DNA from: Myxococcales bacterium
Lineage (GTDB): Bacteria; Myxococcota_A; Bradymonadia; UBA7976; UBA1532
Assembly (NCBI GenBank): GCA_020633465.1
Contig: JACKDN010000021.1
Location: forward strand, 1-64,000
Direction of reading: 5' to 3'
DNA length: 64,000 nt
Numbering within the stretch: position 1 is the first letter of the stretch; every line of letters starts with the position of its first letter. The notes beneath the pieces were generated by a model, which did no database searches, was not told the origin of the DNA, and saw only the letters and a list, made by a program, of their open reading frames with translations. Position numbers and translations under genes: made by a program. Shown here one piece after another: positions 47,558 through 56,393 of the stretch.

Positions 47558-49716
47558 CGCGGCCTCCGGGGGGCCAGGGTCGACAGCCCGCCGTTCTCGA
47601 GCACCGTCAGCTCGACCCGGCGGTTGATCGCGCGATCGGCCTTCGTGTCGTCGGGTCGCAGGCGCCGCGTCGCGCCGTAGCCGCGCGGCACCAGCCGCTC
47701 GGCCTCGACCCCGCGCTCGACCAGCGCCGCCTTGACGGCCCGGGCGCGCTCGAGGCTCAGCTTCGCTTTCCAGCGCAGATCACCCAGCCCGTCGGTGTGC
47801 ACGCCGACCTCGACGCGTCGCCAGGCGGGGTTGGCCTTCAGGCGCTCGGCCAGGGCGTCGACCAGCGGCGCCGCCTCGGGGGTGAGGCGGTGGTTGCGCA
47901 CGACGAAGACGATGGGGCGGTCGGGCCGCAAGATGACCGCGCCCGGCGTGTCCCAGGTGTCCCGCGGTGGCGGCAGCGGCGCCGCGCGACGGCCCCCGGC
48001 GCGCTTCGGCCCCGCCTGCTCCACCGGCGACAGCACCCGCAGCTCGACCCGCCGGTTCTTCGCGCGCCCCTCCTTGGTGTCGTTGGTGGCCACCGGCATC
48101 TCGGGGCCGTAGCCCCGCGGCACCAGCCGCCGAGGGTCGACGCCGTACGCCACCAGCGCCTGAACGATGGTGTAGGCCCGCCGGTTGGACAGCCAGTGCT
48201 TCCACCGGCGGCTGCCCATCGCGTCGACGTGCACGCCCACCTCGACCGGCCCGACCGTCGGGTTCTCGGCGAGGAAGGCCGCCAGGCCCGCGATCACCGG
48301 CGCCATCTCGGGGGTCAGCTCGGGCTTGGCGAACTGAAACAGGATCGGCCGCGCCGGGTGGATGGTCTGCCCCAGAAGCCAGGGCGCGTCGGGCCCCCCG
48401 GGGCGCTCGAAGCCGGGCCCGTCGGCCAGCGTCGCCGGATCCAGCGGCGGGCTGCCCGGACAGCCGTCGCGCCCGCCCGGCTCGTTGGGGCAGCCGTCGC
48501 GGAAGTCCGCCACGCCGTCGCGATCGTTGTCGAGATCGGGCACCCCGTCGGCGTCCTCGAAGTCGTCCCAGTCCTCGGCGCCCACCGGATCGGCGTCGTA
48601 GGCGTCGGCGATCAGGTCGAGATCGTTGTCCCCGTCGGGGCAGCCGTCGTCGTCGCGGAACGTGTCGCGGTCCTCGGGCAGGCGCGGGCACTGATCGAGA
48701 TCGTCGGGCACGCGATCGCCGTCGGCGTCGGCCACCGGCACCTTCGGCGGCTTCTTCTGCGCCACCGGCGCGGGGCAACCCCCGTGATCGGGCGCGCCGG
48801 GCACCTCGAGGCAGTCGTCCCAGCCGTCGGCCACCCGGTCGCCGTCGAAGTCGTGGCGGCGCGGCGCGGCCTCGACGCCCGCGAACAGCCGGAACGTGGG
48901 CGAGCCGTAGCCCGGGTTCAGCCCCGCGCCGGCGCCCGCGACCAGCTGCAGGCCGCGCCACAGGTGCAGCCGCACGCCGCCGTTGACGTCGGCCGGCGAG
49001 GTCTCGGTCGAGCCGAACAGGTCGTCGACGGGCGTGGCCGCGTTCAGCTCGGCCACCAGCGCGAAGGCCGGCGTCACGCGGAGGCTCGCGCCCAGCCCGA
49101 GCAGCAGCTCGTCGTCGAGCACCACGTCGTCCAGCGGCGTCGCCTCGCGGGCGCGGTAGCCGGCGTTCACGGCCAGATCGAAGCGATCGCCCCAGGGCAC
49201 CTCGAGCGCCACCCGCCCGGCCAGCGTCGCGTTCTCCTCGCCGGTCAGCGCGGTCGCGTCGCCGAAGGGCAGGGTGGCGTGGGCCACCAACGCCAGGCCC
49301 ACGCCCACCTCGAGCTTGTCGAGCAGCTCGAGCTTCAGCGCCAGGCCGGGATCACCCAGCGCGAAGCTCTCGAGGTCGCCGCCGGTCTGCACGGTGCGGC
49401 CGTCCTGCGACAGCACCAGGGGCAGGGTCAGCCCGACGTCGATCCAGGGCGTCAGCCCGAAGACGCCGGTGACGTCGGCGGCGGCGCGGTAGGCCACGAT
49501 GTCCGCCGTGCGCCGGCCGTTCTTGTAGAAGATCAGCGGGCGGCGCTCGTAGCCCAGCAGCAGGCTGGCGGCCGCCGAGCCGTCGCCCTGCGTGTGGCTG
49601 CCGTCCAGCGTGAGGTAGGGCGACAGCGCCGGCGACGGGTAGAAGCGCCGGGCGTTCCCCTGCGCGCCCGCGGGCGAGGCCAGCAGCAGCGGCAAGAGCA
49701 GGGCGAGCCACCTCAT
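47554..49716 (-). CDS. Outer-membrane protein with beta-barrel, TSP3 repeats and two OmpA domains
   Basis: This 720-residue protein has a signal peptide (LLLPLLLASPAGAQ) and an N-terminal region of alternating strands (about 25-285) that looks like an outer-membrane barrel. Thrombospondin type 3 calcium-binding repeats follow (DFDGDRVADGWDDC, DADGDRVPDDLDQCP, DNDRDGVADFRDGCP). Two successive OmpA-type peptidoglycan-binding domains come next (ILFQFAKPELTPE ... NRRVELRV and VFVVRNHRLTPE ... NRRVELTV). In both, the usual GHTD is replaced by GVHVDA or GVHTDG. ATG 49716 overlaps the upstream stop by four bases. Two OmpA domains in one chain could clamp the outer membrane to peptidoglycan. Confidence 0.88.
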   Translation of the reverse strand: MRWLALLLPLLLASPAGAQGNARRFYPSPALSPYLTLDGSHTQGDGSAAASLLLGYERRPLIFYKNGRRTADIVAYRAAADVTGVFGLTPWIDVGLTLPLVLSQDGRTVQTGGDLESFALGDPGLALKLELLDKLEVGVGLALVAHATLPFGDATALTGEENATLAGRVALEVPWGDRFDLAVNAGYRAREATPLDDVVLDDELLLGLGASLRVTPAFALVAELNAATPVDDLFGSTETSPADVNGGVRLHLWRGLQLVAGAGAGLNPGYGSPTFRLFAGVEAAPRRHDFDGDRVADGWDDCLEVPGAPDHGGCPAPVAQKKPPKVPVADADGDRVPDDLDQCPRLPEDRDTFRDDDGCPDGDNDLDLIADAYDADPVGAEDWDDFEDADGVPDLDNDRDGVADFRDGCPNEPGGRDGCPGSPPLDPATLADGPGFERPGGPDAPWLLGQTIHPARPILFQFAKPELTPEMAPVIAGLAAFLAENPTVGPVEVGVHVDAMGSRRWKHWLSNRRAYTIVQALVAYGVDPRRLVPRGYGPEMPVATNDTKEGRAKNRRVELRVLSPVEQAGPKRAGGRRAAPLPPPRDTWDTPGAVILRPDRPIVFVVRNHRLTPEAAPLVDALAERLKANPAWRRVEVGVHTDGLGDLRWKAKLSLERARAVKAALVERGVEAERLVPRGYGATRRLRPDDTKADRAINRRVELTVLENGGLSTLAPRRPR

Positions 49717-51167
49717 GGGCGCCACCGCCGCCGCAGGGCCGGCCAGGCCAGCGCCGCCAGCAGCAGCGGCCAGGGCCAGCCGCGCCCGTCGGCCGCGTCG
49801 CAGCCGAGCGCGCCGCCGCGGGGCGAGCCCAGGTCGAAGGGCGCGCCCGCTTCGGGCCCGGCGTTCCCGTCGCGCAGGTCACCGCCCAGATCGGGGGCGC
49901 CGGGATCGCCGAGGTCCGCCGTCGCGTCGCCGCCCGCGTCCGCCCCGAGGTCGGGCGCGGCGTCCGGCCGCGCGTCGATCCCGGCGTCCACGCCGACGTC
50001 GTCCACCCCCACGTCCGGCACGCCCAGGTCCGGCGGCCCGAGGTCGATGCCCCCGTCCGGCGGCGTCCCCACCACCACCGTGACGATGACCGAGTCGTTG
50101 GGCTCGTCCCGCCCCAGCATGTCGTCGAGGCTGTTGTCCTCGTAGACGGTGATGCGCCCCCGGTACACCCCGATGGGGGTCTCGGCGGGCACGTCCACCG
50201 TCACCTGTACCGGCGCGCGGCTACCGCGCGCCAGCGACGCCGGCAGGCCGTCCACGCGCACGTGCTCGGGCGCGATCACGTCGCCCTCGAAGGTCTCGCT
50301 CGCGAGCCCCTCGGTGGTCCAGCGCAGCTGCTCCACCGCGCCCGACGTGGGGATCGGCGTGATCACCCCGTTGAGATCGAAGCCGTTGTCCTGATCGAAG
50401 TCGACGCCCCCGAAGTCGTTGTCGACCAGGAACTGCCGGGGGCCGGCCAGCCCACCGCCTTCTTCCACCTGCCCCAGATCGAGGCTGCGCTCGACGATGT
50501 CGACGTCCTCGACGCGCAGCTTGACGTCCTCGACCTCGAACACCTCGGAGTAGTCGCCGTCGTCGGGCACGATGTCGAACAGGGCGCCGATCTGGATGCC
50601 GCCGTCCGTGCTCAGCGGCAGGCCGGCCGGATCCGGGCGGCGCGCGTGGTACAGGCGCACCGAGAAGCGCGTGTTGCCCAGGGTGGGGGGGTACTGGACG
50701 ATCACCCGCACCTCGTCGATGTCGGCGCGGCTGCCGAACCAGAAGCGCACGCGCTGCGGCGACACGTCGAGCAGGTCGAGATCCTCGCCGCGCGCGGGCC
50801 GGTTGGTGAAGGGATCGCCCTCGAGGCCGCGGGCCGCGCCGCCGGCGCTGTAGTCCAGCCCCGGCAGACCCCAGCGCGCGTCCGAGGCGGCCAGATCGTC
50901 GGCGCGCCACAGCACCTCGGCCACCGTCGCCCCGGTCAGCAGCAGCTCGCCCGACATCGACTGGAAGTCGCGCGCGCCGTCGTGCAGGCGCAGGTACAGG
51001 CTCTGCTGGTTGGTCGCCGGATCGAAGCGCTCGCGCACCACCACCAGATCGGGATCGTTGTCCGCCGATCGGGGGGTGAACGCGCCGTCCACCAGCGGGG
51101 TCTGAGCCGCGGCGGGCAGGGCGAACGACCAGAGCAGCAGCGCTGCGATGAGGCGCGTCGCGTTCAT
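49713..51167 (-). CDS. Exported protein with Asp-rich repeats and MYXO-CTERM-like end
   Basis: This 484-residue protein starts with a signal peptide (LLLWSFALPAAAQ). A beta-rich globular region of about 340 residues follows, including YRGRITVYEDNS and QVTVDVPAETPIGV, reminiscent of Ig-like strands. Then come about 80 residues of DLGxPD/DAGxD repeats. It ends in a Cys (ALGCDAADG), a hydrophobic stretch (WPLLLAALAWPAL) and RRRWR, the pattern of MYXO-CTERM sorting tags. It is the first gene of a three-gene envelope operon with both OmpA-domain genes. No family is recognised for the globular part. Confidence 0.82.
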   Translation of the reverse strand: MNATRLIAALLLWSFALPAAAQTPLVDGAFTPRSADNDPDLVVVRERFDPATNQQSLYLRLHDGARDFQSMSGELLLTGATVAEVLWRADDLAASDARWGLPGLDYSAGGAARGLEGDPFTNRPARGEDLDLLDVSPQRVRFWFGSRADIDEVRVIVQYPPTLGNTRFSVRLYHARRPDPAGLPLSTDGGIQIGALFDIVPDDGDYSEVFEVEDVKLRVEDVDIVERSLDLGQVEEGGGLAGPRQFLVDNDFGGVDFDQDNGFDLNGVITPIPTSGAVEQLRWTTEGLASETFEGDVIAPEHVRVDGLPASLARGSRAPVQVTVDVPAETPIGVYRGRITVYEDNSLDDMLGRDEPNDSVIVTVVVGTPPDGGIDLGPPDLGVPDVGVDDVGVDAGIDARPDAAPDLGADAGGDATADLGDPGAPDLGGDLRDGNAGPEAGAPFDLGSPRGGALGCDAADGRGWPWPLLLAALAWPALRRRWRP

Positions 51168-51224
51168 GCGTCTCCCGCGTTCGGGAGAGTCGAGGTCGAC
51201 GCCGGGGGCAGGCCGCCCGCAGGG

Positions 51225-51533
51225 TCAGCCGACGAGGTCCACCACCTGGCCGGTCATCTCGTCGGCGGCCTTCACCACCGCGAGGTTGGCTCGGTAGAGG
51301 ACGGCCGTGGTCTTTCGAGCGACCACGTCCGCCACCGGATCAGCGGACGGCGCGTCGGCTGGAGCGGTCGTCACCCGGGGGGTGACGCCGCCCGCTGCGG
51401 CCTCGGCGCCGGTCACGTCGACCCGGCGGAACCCGTCGGTGAGGGCGTTGGCCGAGTCGTGCGCCGACGCTTCCAGCCGGCGTGACGCCAGCTGCAACCC
51501 GGAGCTCGCTCGGTCGATCGCCCGGATCGACAT
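51225..51533 (-). CDS. Orphan flagellar rod/hook-like small protein
   Basis: This 102-residue protein keeps the two ends of axial flagellar proteins. The N-terminus is IDRASSGLQLASRRLEASAH DSANALTDGF, matching the ANNIANxxTxGY pattern with changes. The C-terminal helix is VLYRANLAVVKAADEMTGQV, as in FlgC/FlgG ends. The middle is a short Ala/Pro-rich linker. ATG 51533 follows GGGAGAG. No other flagellar gene is in the window. It could be a stand-alone rod-like protein known in some Deltaproteobacteria, or a relic. Confidence 0.7.
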   Translation of the reverse strand: MSIRAIDRASSGLQLASRRLEASAHDSANALTDGFRRVDVTGAEAAAGGVTPRVTTAPADAPSADPVADVVARKTTAVLYRANLAVVKAADEMTGQVVDLVG

Positions 51534-51657
51534 CGTCTCTCCCGAAGCGCGCAGTATTCAGTTCGAGCCCGGCGACCCACCGGACCCGCACGTCGGCCAC
51601 CTTACCAACGGTCCCGAGGGCGGGCAAATTGAGCGCGGGGGTGCGCGCAGGGCGGGG

Positions 51658-52977
51658 TCACCGGGTCGCGACGGCGTGCTCGGCGCGGGCCTCGAACCAG
51701 GCCTCGAGCACCACCCGGGCGACGTCCGGCGCCTTCTGCCACCACAGCTCGCCGTTGCCCACCATGACCGCGATGGCCACCTGCGGATCGTCGACCGGGG
51801 CGAAGCCGACGAACCACGTGTAGTGGGTGTAGGGCTCGCGGATGGCCAGCGTGCCCGTCTTGCCGGCGACCTTCACGTCGCGCAGCTCGCGGGGCCACTT
51901 CGAGAAGGCCCGGCGGGCGGTGCCGCGCGCCACCGTCTCGGCCAGCATGCCGCGCAGCGCCTTGGCGTGCGCGGGGGCCATCGCGGTGGCGAAGGGCCCA
52001 CGCTGCGGGGCGTCGACGGTGCGCCCGTCCGGCGTGCGCAGGCGCTTCACCAGGCGGGGCGTCGGCATCGTGCCGTCGGTGGCGATGGCCGAGGCCAAGA
52101 GCGCCGCGTGCAGCGGGGTCAGCCGATCGTGCCAGAAGCCCGCCGCCATGCGCGCGCGCTCGAGCGCGTTGCGCGGCACCTGCGCGGTGCTCGCGTCGGT
52201 CAGCAGCGGGAAGGGCACCACGCGGTTGAAGCCCACCCGCCGCACCAGGGCGTCGAGCGCCTCGCGGGGCAGGTGCGCGTCGGCCAGCCGCGCGAAGTAG
52301 CTGTTGTTGCTGTGCGCCAGCGCGTCGCCCATGTCGGCGGTGGGCGCCCCCGGCCCCGGCGCCTCGAGGTGCTGCGCGTACACGCGGCGGCGCGCCGAGG
52401 TGTAGGGGTAGGCGCGCCGAGGCGAGACGCCCGCCTCGAGCAGCCCCACGGCGGTGACCATCTTGAAGACGCTGGCCGCTGGCGCCAGGGCGCGCAGGGC
52501 CAGATGCGGCGGGCCCTCGGGATCGAGGGCCGGGGCCACCGGGTGCCGCTCGTCGTAGCGATCGGCCATCGCCAGCACGTCGCCCGACTTCGGATCGAGC
52601 ACGACGACGGCGCCGAAGGGCACCTTGGCGCGATCGAGCGCGCGGCTGGCCGCCGCCTGCAGCGCGGCGTCGGTGGTCAGCTCGGCGGTCCAGTCGTGGT
52701 CGAGATCGGCCAGGATGTGGCCGTCGTCCGCGTACACCCGGCTCAGATCCAGCGGGCCCGGGCGCAGGGCCGGCACCTCGAAGGCGGGCGCCGCCGGGGC
52801 CAGGGCGCCCTCGGCGACGGCCTGCTCGGTCAGCAGCGGATCCTCGGTCGGCGCCTCGACGACCGGCGCGCCCAGCGCCGGCCCGTCCTGCCCCGGCCCG
52901 ATGAACCACAGCACCACGGCGTGCAGCGCGACGACGTGCGCGAACACGAACCAGGGGTTCACCAGGCGGGTGCGCAT
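51658..52977 (-). CDS. Penicillin-binding protein, transpeptidase (PbpA/FtsI-like)
   Basis: This 439-residue peptidoglycan transpeptidase has a single N-terminal membrane anchor (residues 8-27) and an active-site set SVFK (169-172), SNN (223-225) and KTGT, all intact. It is short: only about 80 residues lie between the anchor and the catalytic domain, so the pedestal/dimerisation domain of PBP2 and FtsI is largely absent. It is closest in plan to PbpA-type proteins. ATG 52977 has GGAGG upstream; codons before it lie in the tRNA promoter region. It should cross-link peptidoglycan on the periplasmic side and be penicillin-sensitive. Confidence 0.9.
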   Translation of the reverse strand: MRTRLVNPWFVFAHVVALHAVVLWFIGPGQDGPALGAPVVEAPTEDPLLTEQAVAEGALAPAAPAFEVPALRPGPLDLSRVYADDGHILADLDHDWTAELTTDAALQAAASRALDRAKVPFGAVVVLDPKSGDVLAMADRYDERHPVAPALDPEGPPHLALRALAPAASVFKMVTAVGLLEAGVSPRRAYPYTSARRRVYAQHLEAPGPGAPTADMGDALAHSNNSYFARLADAHLPREALDALVRRVGFNRVVPFPLLTDASTAQVPRNALERARMAAGFWHDRLTPLHAALLASAIATDGTMPTPRLVKRLRTPDGRTVDAPQRGPFATAMAPAHAKALRGMLAETVARGTARRAFSKWPRELRDVKVAGKTGTLAIREPYTHYTWFVGFAPVDDPQVAIAVMVGNGELWWQKAPDVARVVLEAWFEARAEHAVATR

Positions 52978-53094
52978 GACCAGATCCTCCGGCGTGCGGG
53001 CGTATCGCCCAATGTAGGACGGTGTGATCCCTGGCGCAAGCGCGCAGGCCGATCGGCCGCGACTTTCTGGTCGGCGCGCCCGCGCCAAATTCGC

Positions 53095-53123
53095 TTGCGC
53101 CGTCGTCGGCACCTCTGTTAGCT
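53095..53123 (+). promoter_or_regulatory. Predicted tRNA-Met promoter
   Basis: TTGCGC (53095-53100), 17 bases, TTAGCT (53118-53123), 14 bases before the tRNA. Confidence 0.5.
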
Positions 53124-53136
53124 TCCGCGCCGCTTC

Positions 53137-53210
53137 GGCTTCGTAGCTCAACTGGTTAGAGCGAGCGGCTCATAACCGCTAGGTTCGGGGTTCAAGTCCC
53201 TGCGAAGCCA
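53137..53210 (+). tRNA. tRNA-Met (CAT), elongator
   Basis: It has a GGCTTCG/CGAAGCC acceptor stem, anticodon loop CTCATAA (anticodon CAT) and a GTTCAAGTC T arm. The G1-C72 pair excludes the initiator. Similarity to elongator Met tRNAs (GGCT-CGTAGCTCA) favours Met over lysidine-type Ile. The 3' CCA is not encoded (ACCC follows). Confidence 0.93.
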
Positions 53211-53214
53211 CCCG

Positions 53215-53244
53215 AACCCTCCTCGTCCGCGGGGAGGGTTTTTT
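53215..53244 (+). terminator. Rho-independent terminator of tRNA-Met
   Basis: AACCCTCC and GGAGGGTT form an eight-pair stem around a ten-base loop, followed by TTTT, directly after the tRNA and before the next gene's ribosome-binding site. Confidence 0.88.
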
Positions 53245-53261
53245 CGCATCTGGAGGGCGAC

Positions 53262-55079
53262 ATGCGCCACGAGACGATGCGCTGGATCATGGTGGCCGCG
53301 CTGGTGGGCGCGGTCGGCTGTGAGGGGCGCGACGGCGGCGGGAACACCGAGCCCGAGCAGGGCAACGTGGCCTGCTCGGACGGCCTGGACAACGACCAGG
53401 ACGGGCAGATCGACTGCGACGACCCCAGCTGCAGCGGCGCCCGCAGCGCCTGCCCCGGCCTCGACATGGGCCCGGGCGGCGGCCCCGGGGGCGGGCCGGG
53501 CGGCGGGCCCGGCGGGCCGAGCGGCAACGAGACCGGCAACGAACTCTGCAGCGACGGCCTCGACAACGACGGCGACGGCTTCACCGACTGCGCCGACCGC
53601 CACTGCACCTACAACCCGGCGGTGACCGTCTGCGAGGACGCGCCAGGCGAGCGCACCAACGACACCTGCAGCAACGGCGTCGACGACGACGGCAACGGCT
53701 TCGTCGACTGCGACGACTTCTCCTGCTCGCAGAACCCCTGGGTGTCGGTCTGCCCCGGCGAGAACACCGACGCCCTGTGCCGCGACGGCCTCGACAACGA
53801 TGGCAACGGCTTCGCCGACTGCGACGACTTCGGGTGCAGCCGCAACGCGCTGGTCAGCGCCTGCGCCGAGGGCGAGGCGGGCTTCTGCCTCGACGACGTC
53901 GACAACGACGGCGACGGCATGACCGACTGCGACGATCCCGACTGCGACGTGGCCGCGGCGTGCGGCGGCGGGCCGGGCCCGCAGACCGACGGCGGCGTGC
54001 GGCCGCCCATCGGCGACATCCCCCCGCTGACCGGCGAGTTCCACGAGACCGGCGACGAGCGCTGCAGCAACGGCGTCGACGACGACGGCGACGGCCGGAT
54101 CGACTGCGACGACCGCCACTGCACCTACAACCCGAACGTGACCGTGTGCCCGGGCGCGCGCGAGAACAGCGACGCCCTGTGCAGCGACGGCGTGAACCAG
54201 GACGGCAACGACTTCACCGACTGCGACGACTTCTCGTGCTCGCAGAACCCCTGGGTCACCGTCTGCGACGGCGAGGCCAGCGACGTCCTCTGCAGCGACG
54301 GGATCGACAACGACGGCAACCGCTTCGTCGACTGCGAGGACTTCGGCTGCAGCCGCAGCGCGCTGGTGAGCGTGTGCCGCGACGACGAGGCGGGCTTCTG
54401 CCTCGATGGGCTCGACAACGATCGCGACGGCAAGATCGACTGCGACGACGACGACTGCGCGGCGGCGTCGGTGTGTGGCGGGGCGCCCCCGGCCGACGGC
54501 GGCGCGCCCCCGGCCGACGGCGGTGTCCCGCCGGCCGACGGCGGTGTCCCGCCGGGCGACGGCGGCCTGCCGCCGGGCGACAGCGGCGTGCCCCCCGAGG
54601 ATCTGCCCCCGCCCTTCGACCCCGCCGACTTCGAGACCGGCGACGCGCTGTGCGACAACGGCGTCGACGACGACGGCGACGGCGACGTGGACTGCGACGA
54701 TCGCCACTGCCTCGCCAACCCGGCCGTCACGGTGTGCGACGCGCCCCGCGAGGCCGGTGACGAAGCGTGCAGCAACGGAATGGACGACGACGAGAACGGG
54801 TTCGTCGACTGTGACGACTTCAGCTGCAGCCGCAGCCCCTTCGTGACCGTGTGCGGCGTGCAGGAGAACTCGGATCGCGCCTGCAGCGACGGGGTGGACA
54901 ACGACGGCAACGGCCACGTCGACTGCGACGACTTCTCCTGCAGCCGCAACCGGTTCGTCGGCGTGTGCGACGACACCGAGGCAGGCTTCTGTGGTGATCA
55001 GTGGGACAACGACGGCGACGGCGACGTCGACTGCGCCGACAGCGACTGCGCCGAGGCGGGCTTCTGCGCCGCGCAGTGA
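53262..55079 (+). CDS. Cys-rich Ca-binding-type repeat lipoprotein
   Basis: This 605-residue lipoprotein (lipobox GAVGC) is built of about fourteen copies of a 35-45 residue unit C-S-D/N-G-x-D-N/D-D-G-D/N-G-x-x-D-C-D-D-x-x-C. The unit combines an Asp-rich calcium-type loop with paired cysteines. Units are grouped in three large modules separated by Gly/Pro linkers (GPGGGPGG and PPADGG). Corresponding units of each module match, for example DRHCTYNP-VTVC, DFSCSQNPW and EAGFCLD. This indicates that a four-unit block was triplicated. ATG 53262 follows GGAGGGCGAC. Unlike two neighbouring surface-lipoprotein genes, it has no frameshift. Confidence 0.87.
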   Translation: MRHETMRWIMVAALVGAVGCEGRDGGGNTEPEQGNVACSDGLDNDQDGQIDCDDPSCSGARSACPGLDMGPGGGPGGGPGGGPGGPSGNETGNELCSDGLDNDGDGFTDCADRHCTYNPAVTVCEDAPGERTNDTCSNGVDDDGNGFVDCDDFSCSQNPWVSVCPGENTDALCRDGLDNDGNGFADCDDFGCSRNALVSACAEGEAGFCLDDVDNDGDGMTDCDDPDCDVAAACGGGPGPQTDGGVRPPIGDIPPLTGEFHETGDERCSNGVDDDGDGRIDCDDRHCTYNPNVTVCPGARENSDALCSDGVNQDGNDFTDCDDFSCSQNPWVTVCDGEASDVLCSDGIDNDGNRFVDCEDFGCSRSALVSVCRDDEAGFCLDGLDNDRDGKIDCDDDDCAAASVCGGAPPADGGAPPADGGVPPADGGVPPGDGGLPPGDSGVPPEDLPPPFDPADFETGDALCDNGVDDDGDGDVDCDDRHCLANPAVTVCDAPREAGDEACSNGMDDDENGFVDCDDFSCSRSPFVTVCGVQENSDRACSDGVDNDGNGHVDCDDFSCSRNRFVGVCDDTEAGFCGDQWDNDGDGDVDCADSDCAEAGFCAAQ

Positions 55080-55134
55080 GGCCGCGGCACGCGACTGCCC
55101 CCATCCCCGCCACTCTGTGCTAAGAAGGGGAGCG

Positions 55135-55770
55135 ATGCGTCTCGCCGTCCCCGCCCTGCTCGCCCTGCTCGTGCTGCCCGCGACGGCGGCCGCCGACCTG
55201 TACACGGTCGTCGACAAGAACGGCGAGGTCACCATCACCACCACGCCGCGCAAGGGCGCGCGCATCCTGCACCACGTGCGGGACGACGCGCCCCGTCCCG
55301 CCCCGCGCGCCAAGCGCGCGGCGCGGCGGGCCACGCGCGGGGCCACGACCCCCTCGGCCCGGGCTCAGCGCTTCGCCACCCACGTGCGCGGCGCGGCCGA
55401 TCATTACGGTCTGCCGCAGGCGCTGGTGTGGGCGGTCATGAAGGTCGAGAGCGGCTTCGACCCCACGGTGGTCAGCGACAAGGGCGCCCAGGGGCTGATG
55501 CAGCTGATGCCCGGCACCGCCACCGACATGGGGGTGGCCGACGCCTTCGACCCCGTGCAGAACATCTACGGCGGGGCGCGCTTCCTGCGCATCCTGGCCA
55601 ACAAGTTCGACGGCGATCTGGTGTTGACGCTCTCCGCCTACCACGCGGGCGGGGGCGCCGTCGATCGCGTCGGGGGCATCCCCTATCAGCAGACCGCCGA
55701 GTACGTCCGCCGCGTCCTGAACGCCTACTACGCCTACCAGAAGCAGCTGCCGGTCGCCGACACGCCATGA
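55135..55770 (+). CDS. Lytic transglycosylase (SLT domain)
   Basis: This 211-residue exported muramidase-type enzyme has a signal peptide (LLALLVLPATAAAD). A short DUF4124-like segment follows (YTVVDKNGEVTITTTP), then an Arg-rich linker and a Slt70-type catalytic domain: ALVWAVMKVESGFDP with the catalytic Glu, GAQGLMQLMPGTA, NIYGGARFL and LSAYHAGGGAV. It cleaves glycan strands of peptidoglycan to 1,6-anhydro products. ATG 55135 follows AGAAGGGGAG. Its stop overlaps pgsA by four bases. Confidence 0.93.
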   Translation: MRLAVPALLALLVLPATAAADLYTVVDKNGEVTITTTPRKGARILHHVRDDAPRPAPRAKRAARRATRGATTPSARAQRFATHVRGAADHYGLPQALVWAVMKVESGFDPTVVSDKGAQGLMQLMPGTATDMGVADAFDPVQNIYGGARFLRILANKFDGDLVLTLSAYHAGGGAVDRVGGIPYQQTAEYVRRVLNAYYAYQKQLPVADTP

Positions 55771-56393
55771 GGGCAACCCTGCGGGAGGAGCTCTTCAACC
55801 TCCCCAACATGCTCACGATGCTGCGGATCGTCGGCATCCCGCTCGTCATGCTGTTCATCTGGCGCGGCGAGCCGGTCGACTGCGTCATCGCCGGCTGGAT
55901 CTACTCGGCCGCCACCATCACCGACTACTTCGACGGCTACCTGGCCCGCAAGCAGGGCCTGGTGACGGTGATGGGCAAGTTCCTCGACCCCCTCGCCGAC
56001 AAGCTGATCGTCATGGCGATGCTGGTGATGCTGGTCGCGCTGCACCGCGTGCCCGGCTGGCTGGTGGTGGTCATCCTCGCGCGCGAGATGACGATCAACG
56101 GCCTGCGCGCCATCGCGTCGAGCGAGGGCCTGGTCATCGCCGCGGGCAAAGGCGGCAAGATCAAGACGGCGCTGCAGATGATCGGCATCCTGTGCCTGGT
56201 CATCCACTACCCCTACGACGTGAACTTCGTCGGCCTGCACACCGCGCGGATCGACTTCAACGTGGTGGGCATCTGGGTGATGGTCGGATCGGTGTTCTTC
56301 AGCGTGACGAGCGCGCTGGACTACTTCCGCGCCTTCTTCGCCGCGCTCGATCGCAAGCGGCGCGGCCATGACGAGGTGGAGGGGACGGCATGA
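55767..56393 (+). CDS. pgsA: CDP-diacylglycerol-glycerol-3-phosphate 3-phosphatidyltransferase
   Basis: This 208-residue integral membrane enzyme makes phosphatidylglycerol phosphate. The CDP-alcohol phosphotransferase motif D-x2-DG-x2-AR-x8-G-x3-D-x3-D is exact (DYFDGYLAR through GKFLDPLADK). N-terminal NLPNMLTMLRI and several hydrophobic helices agree with the family. PgsA is favoured over phosphatidylserine synthase because of the N-terminal NxPNxLTxxR motif. ATG overlaps the transglycosylase stop and its stop overlaps nadB, each by four bases, so the three genes form one operon. Confidence 0.95.
   Translation: MRATLREELFNLPNMLTMLRIVGIPLVMLFIWRGEPVDCVIAGWIYSAATITDYFDGYLARKQGLVTVMGKFLDPLADKLIVMAMLVMLVALHRVPGWLVVVILAREMTINGLRAIASSEGLVIAAGKGGKIKTALQMIGILCLVIHYPYDVNFVGLHTARIDFNVVGIWVMVGSVFFSVTSALDYFRAFFAALDRKRRGHDEVEGTA

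Noticed and set aside
53211..55346. Long minus-strand frame rich in Ala/Val opposite the Cys-rich lipoprotein
   Set aside because: It is the mirror image of the GAC-GAC-GGC repeat codons and runs into a tRNA. The plus-strand product has signal peptide, lipobox and periodic cysteines.
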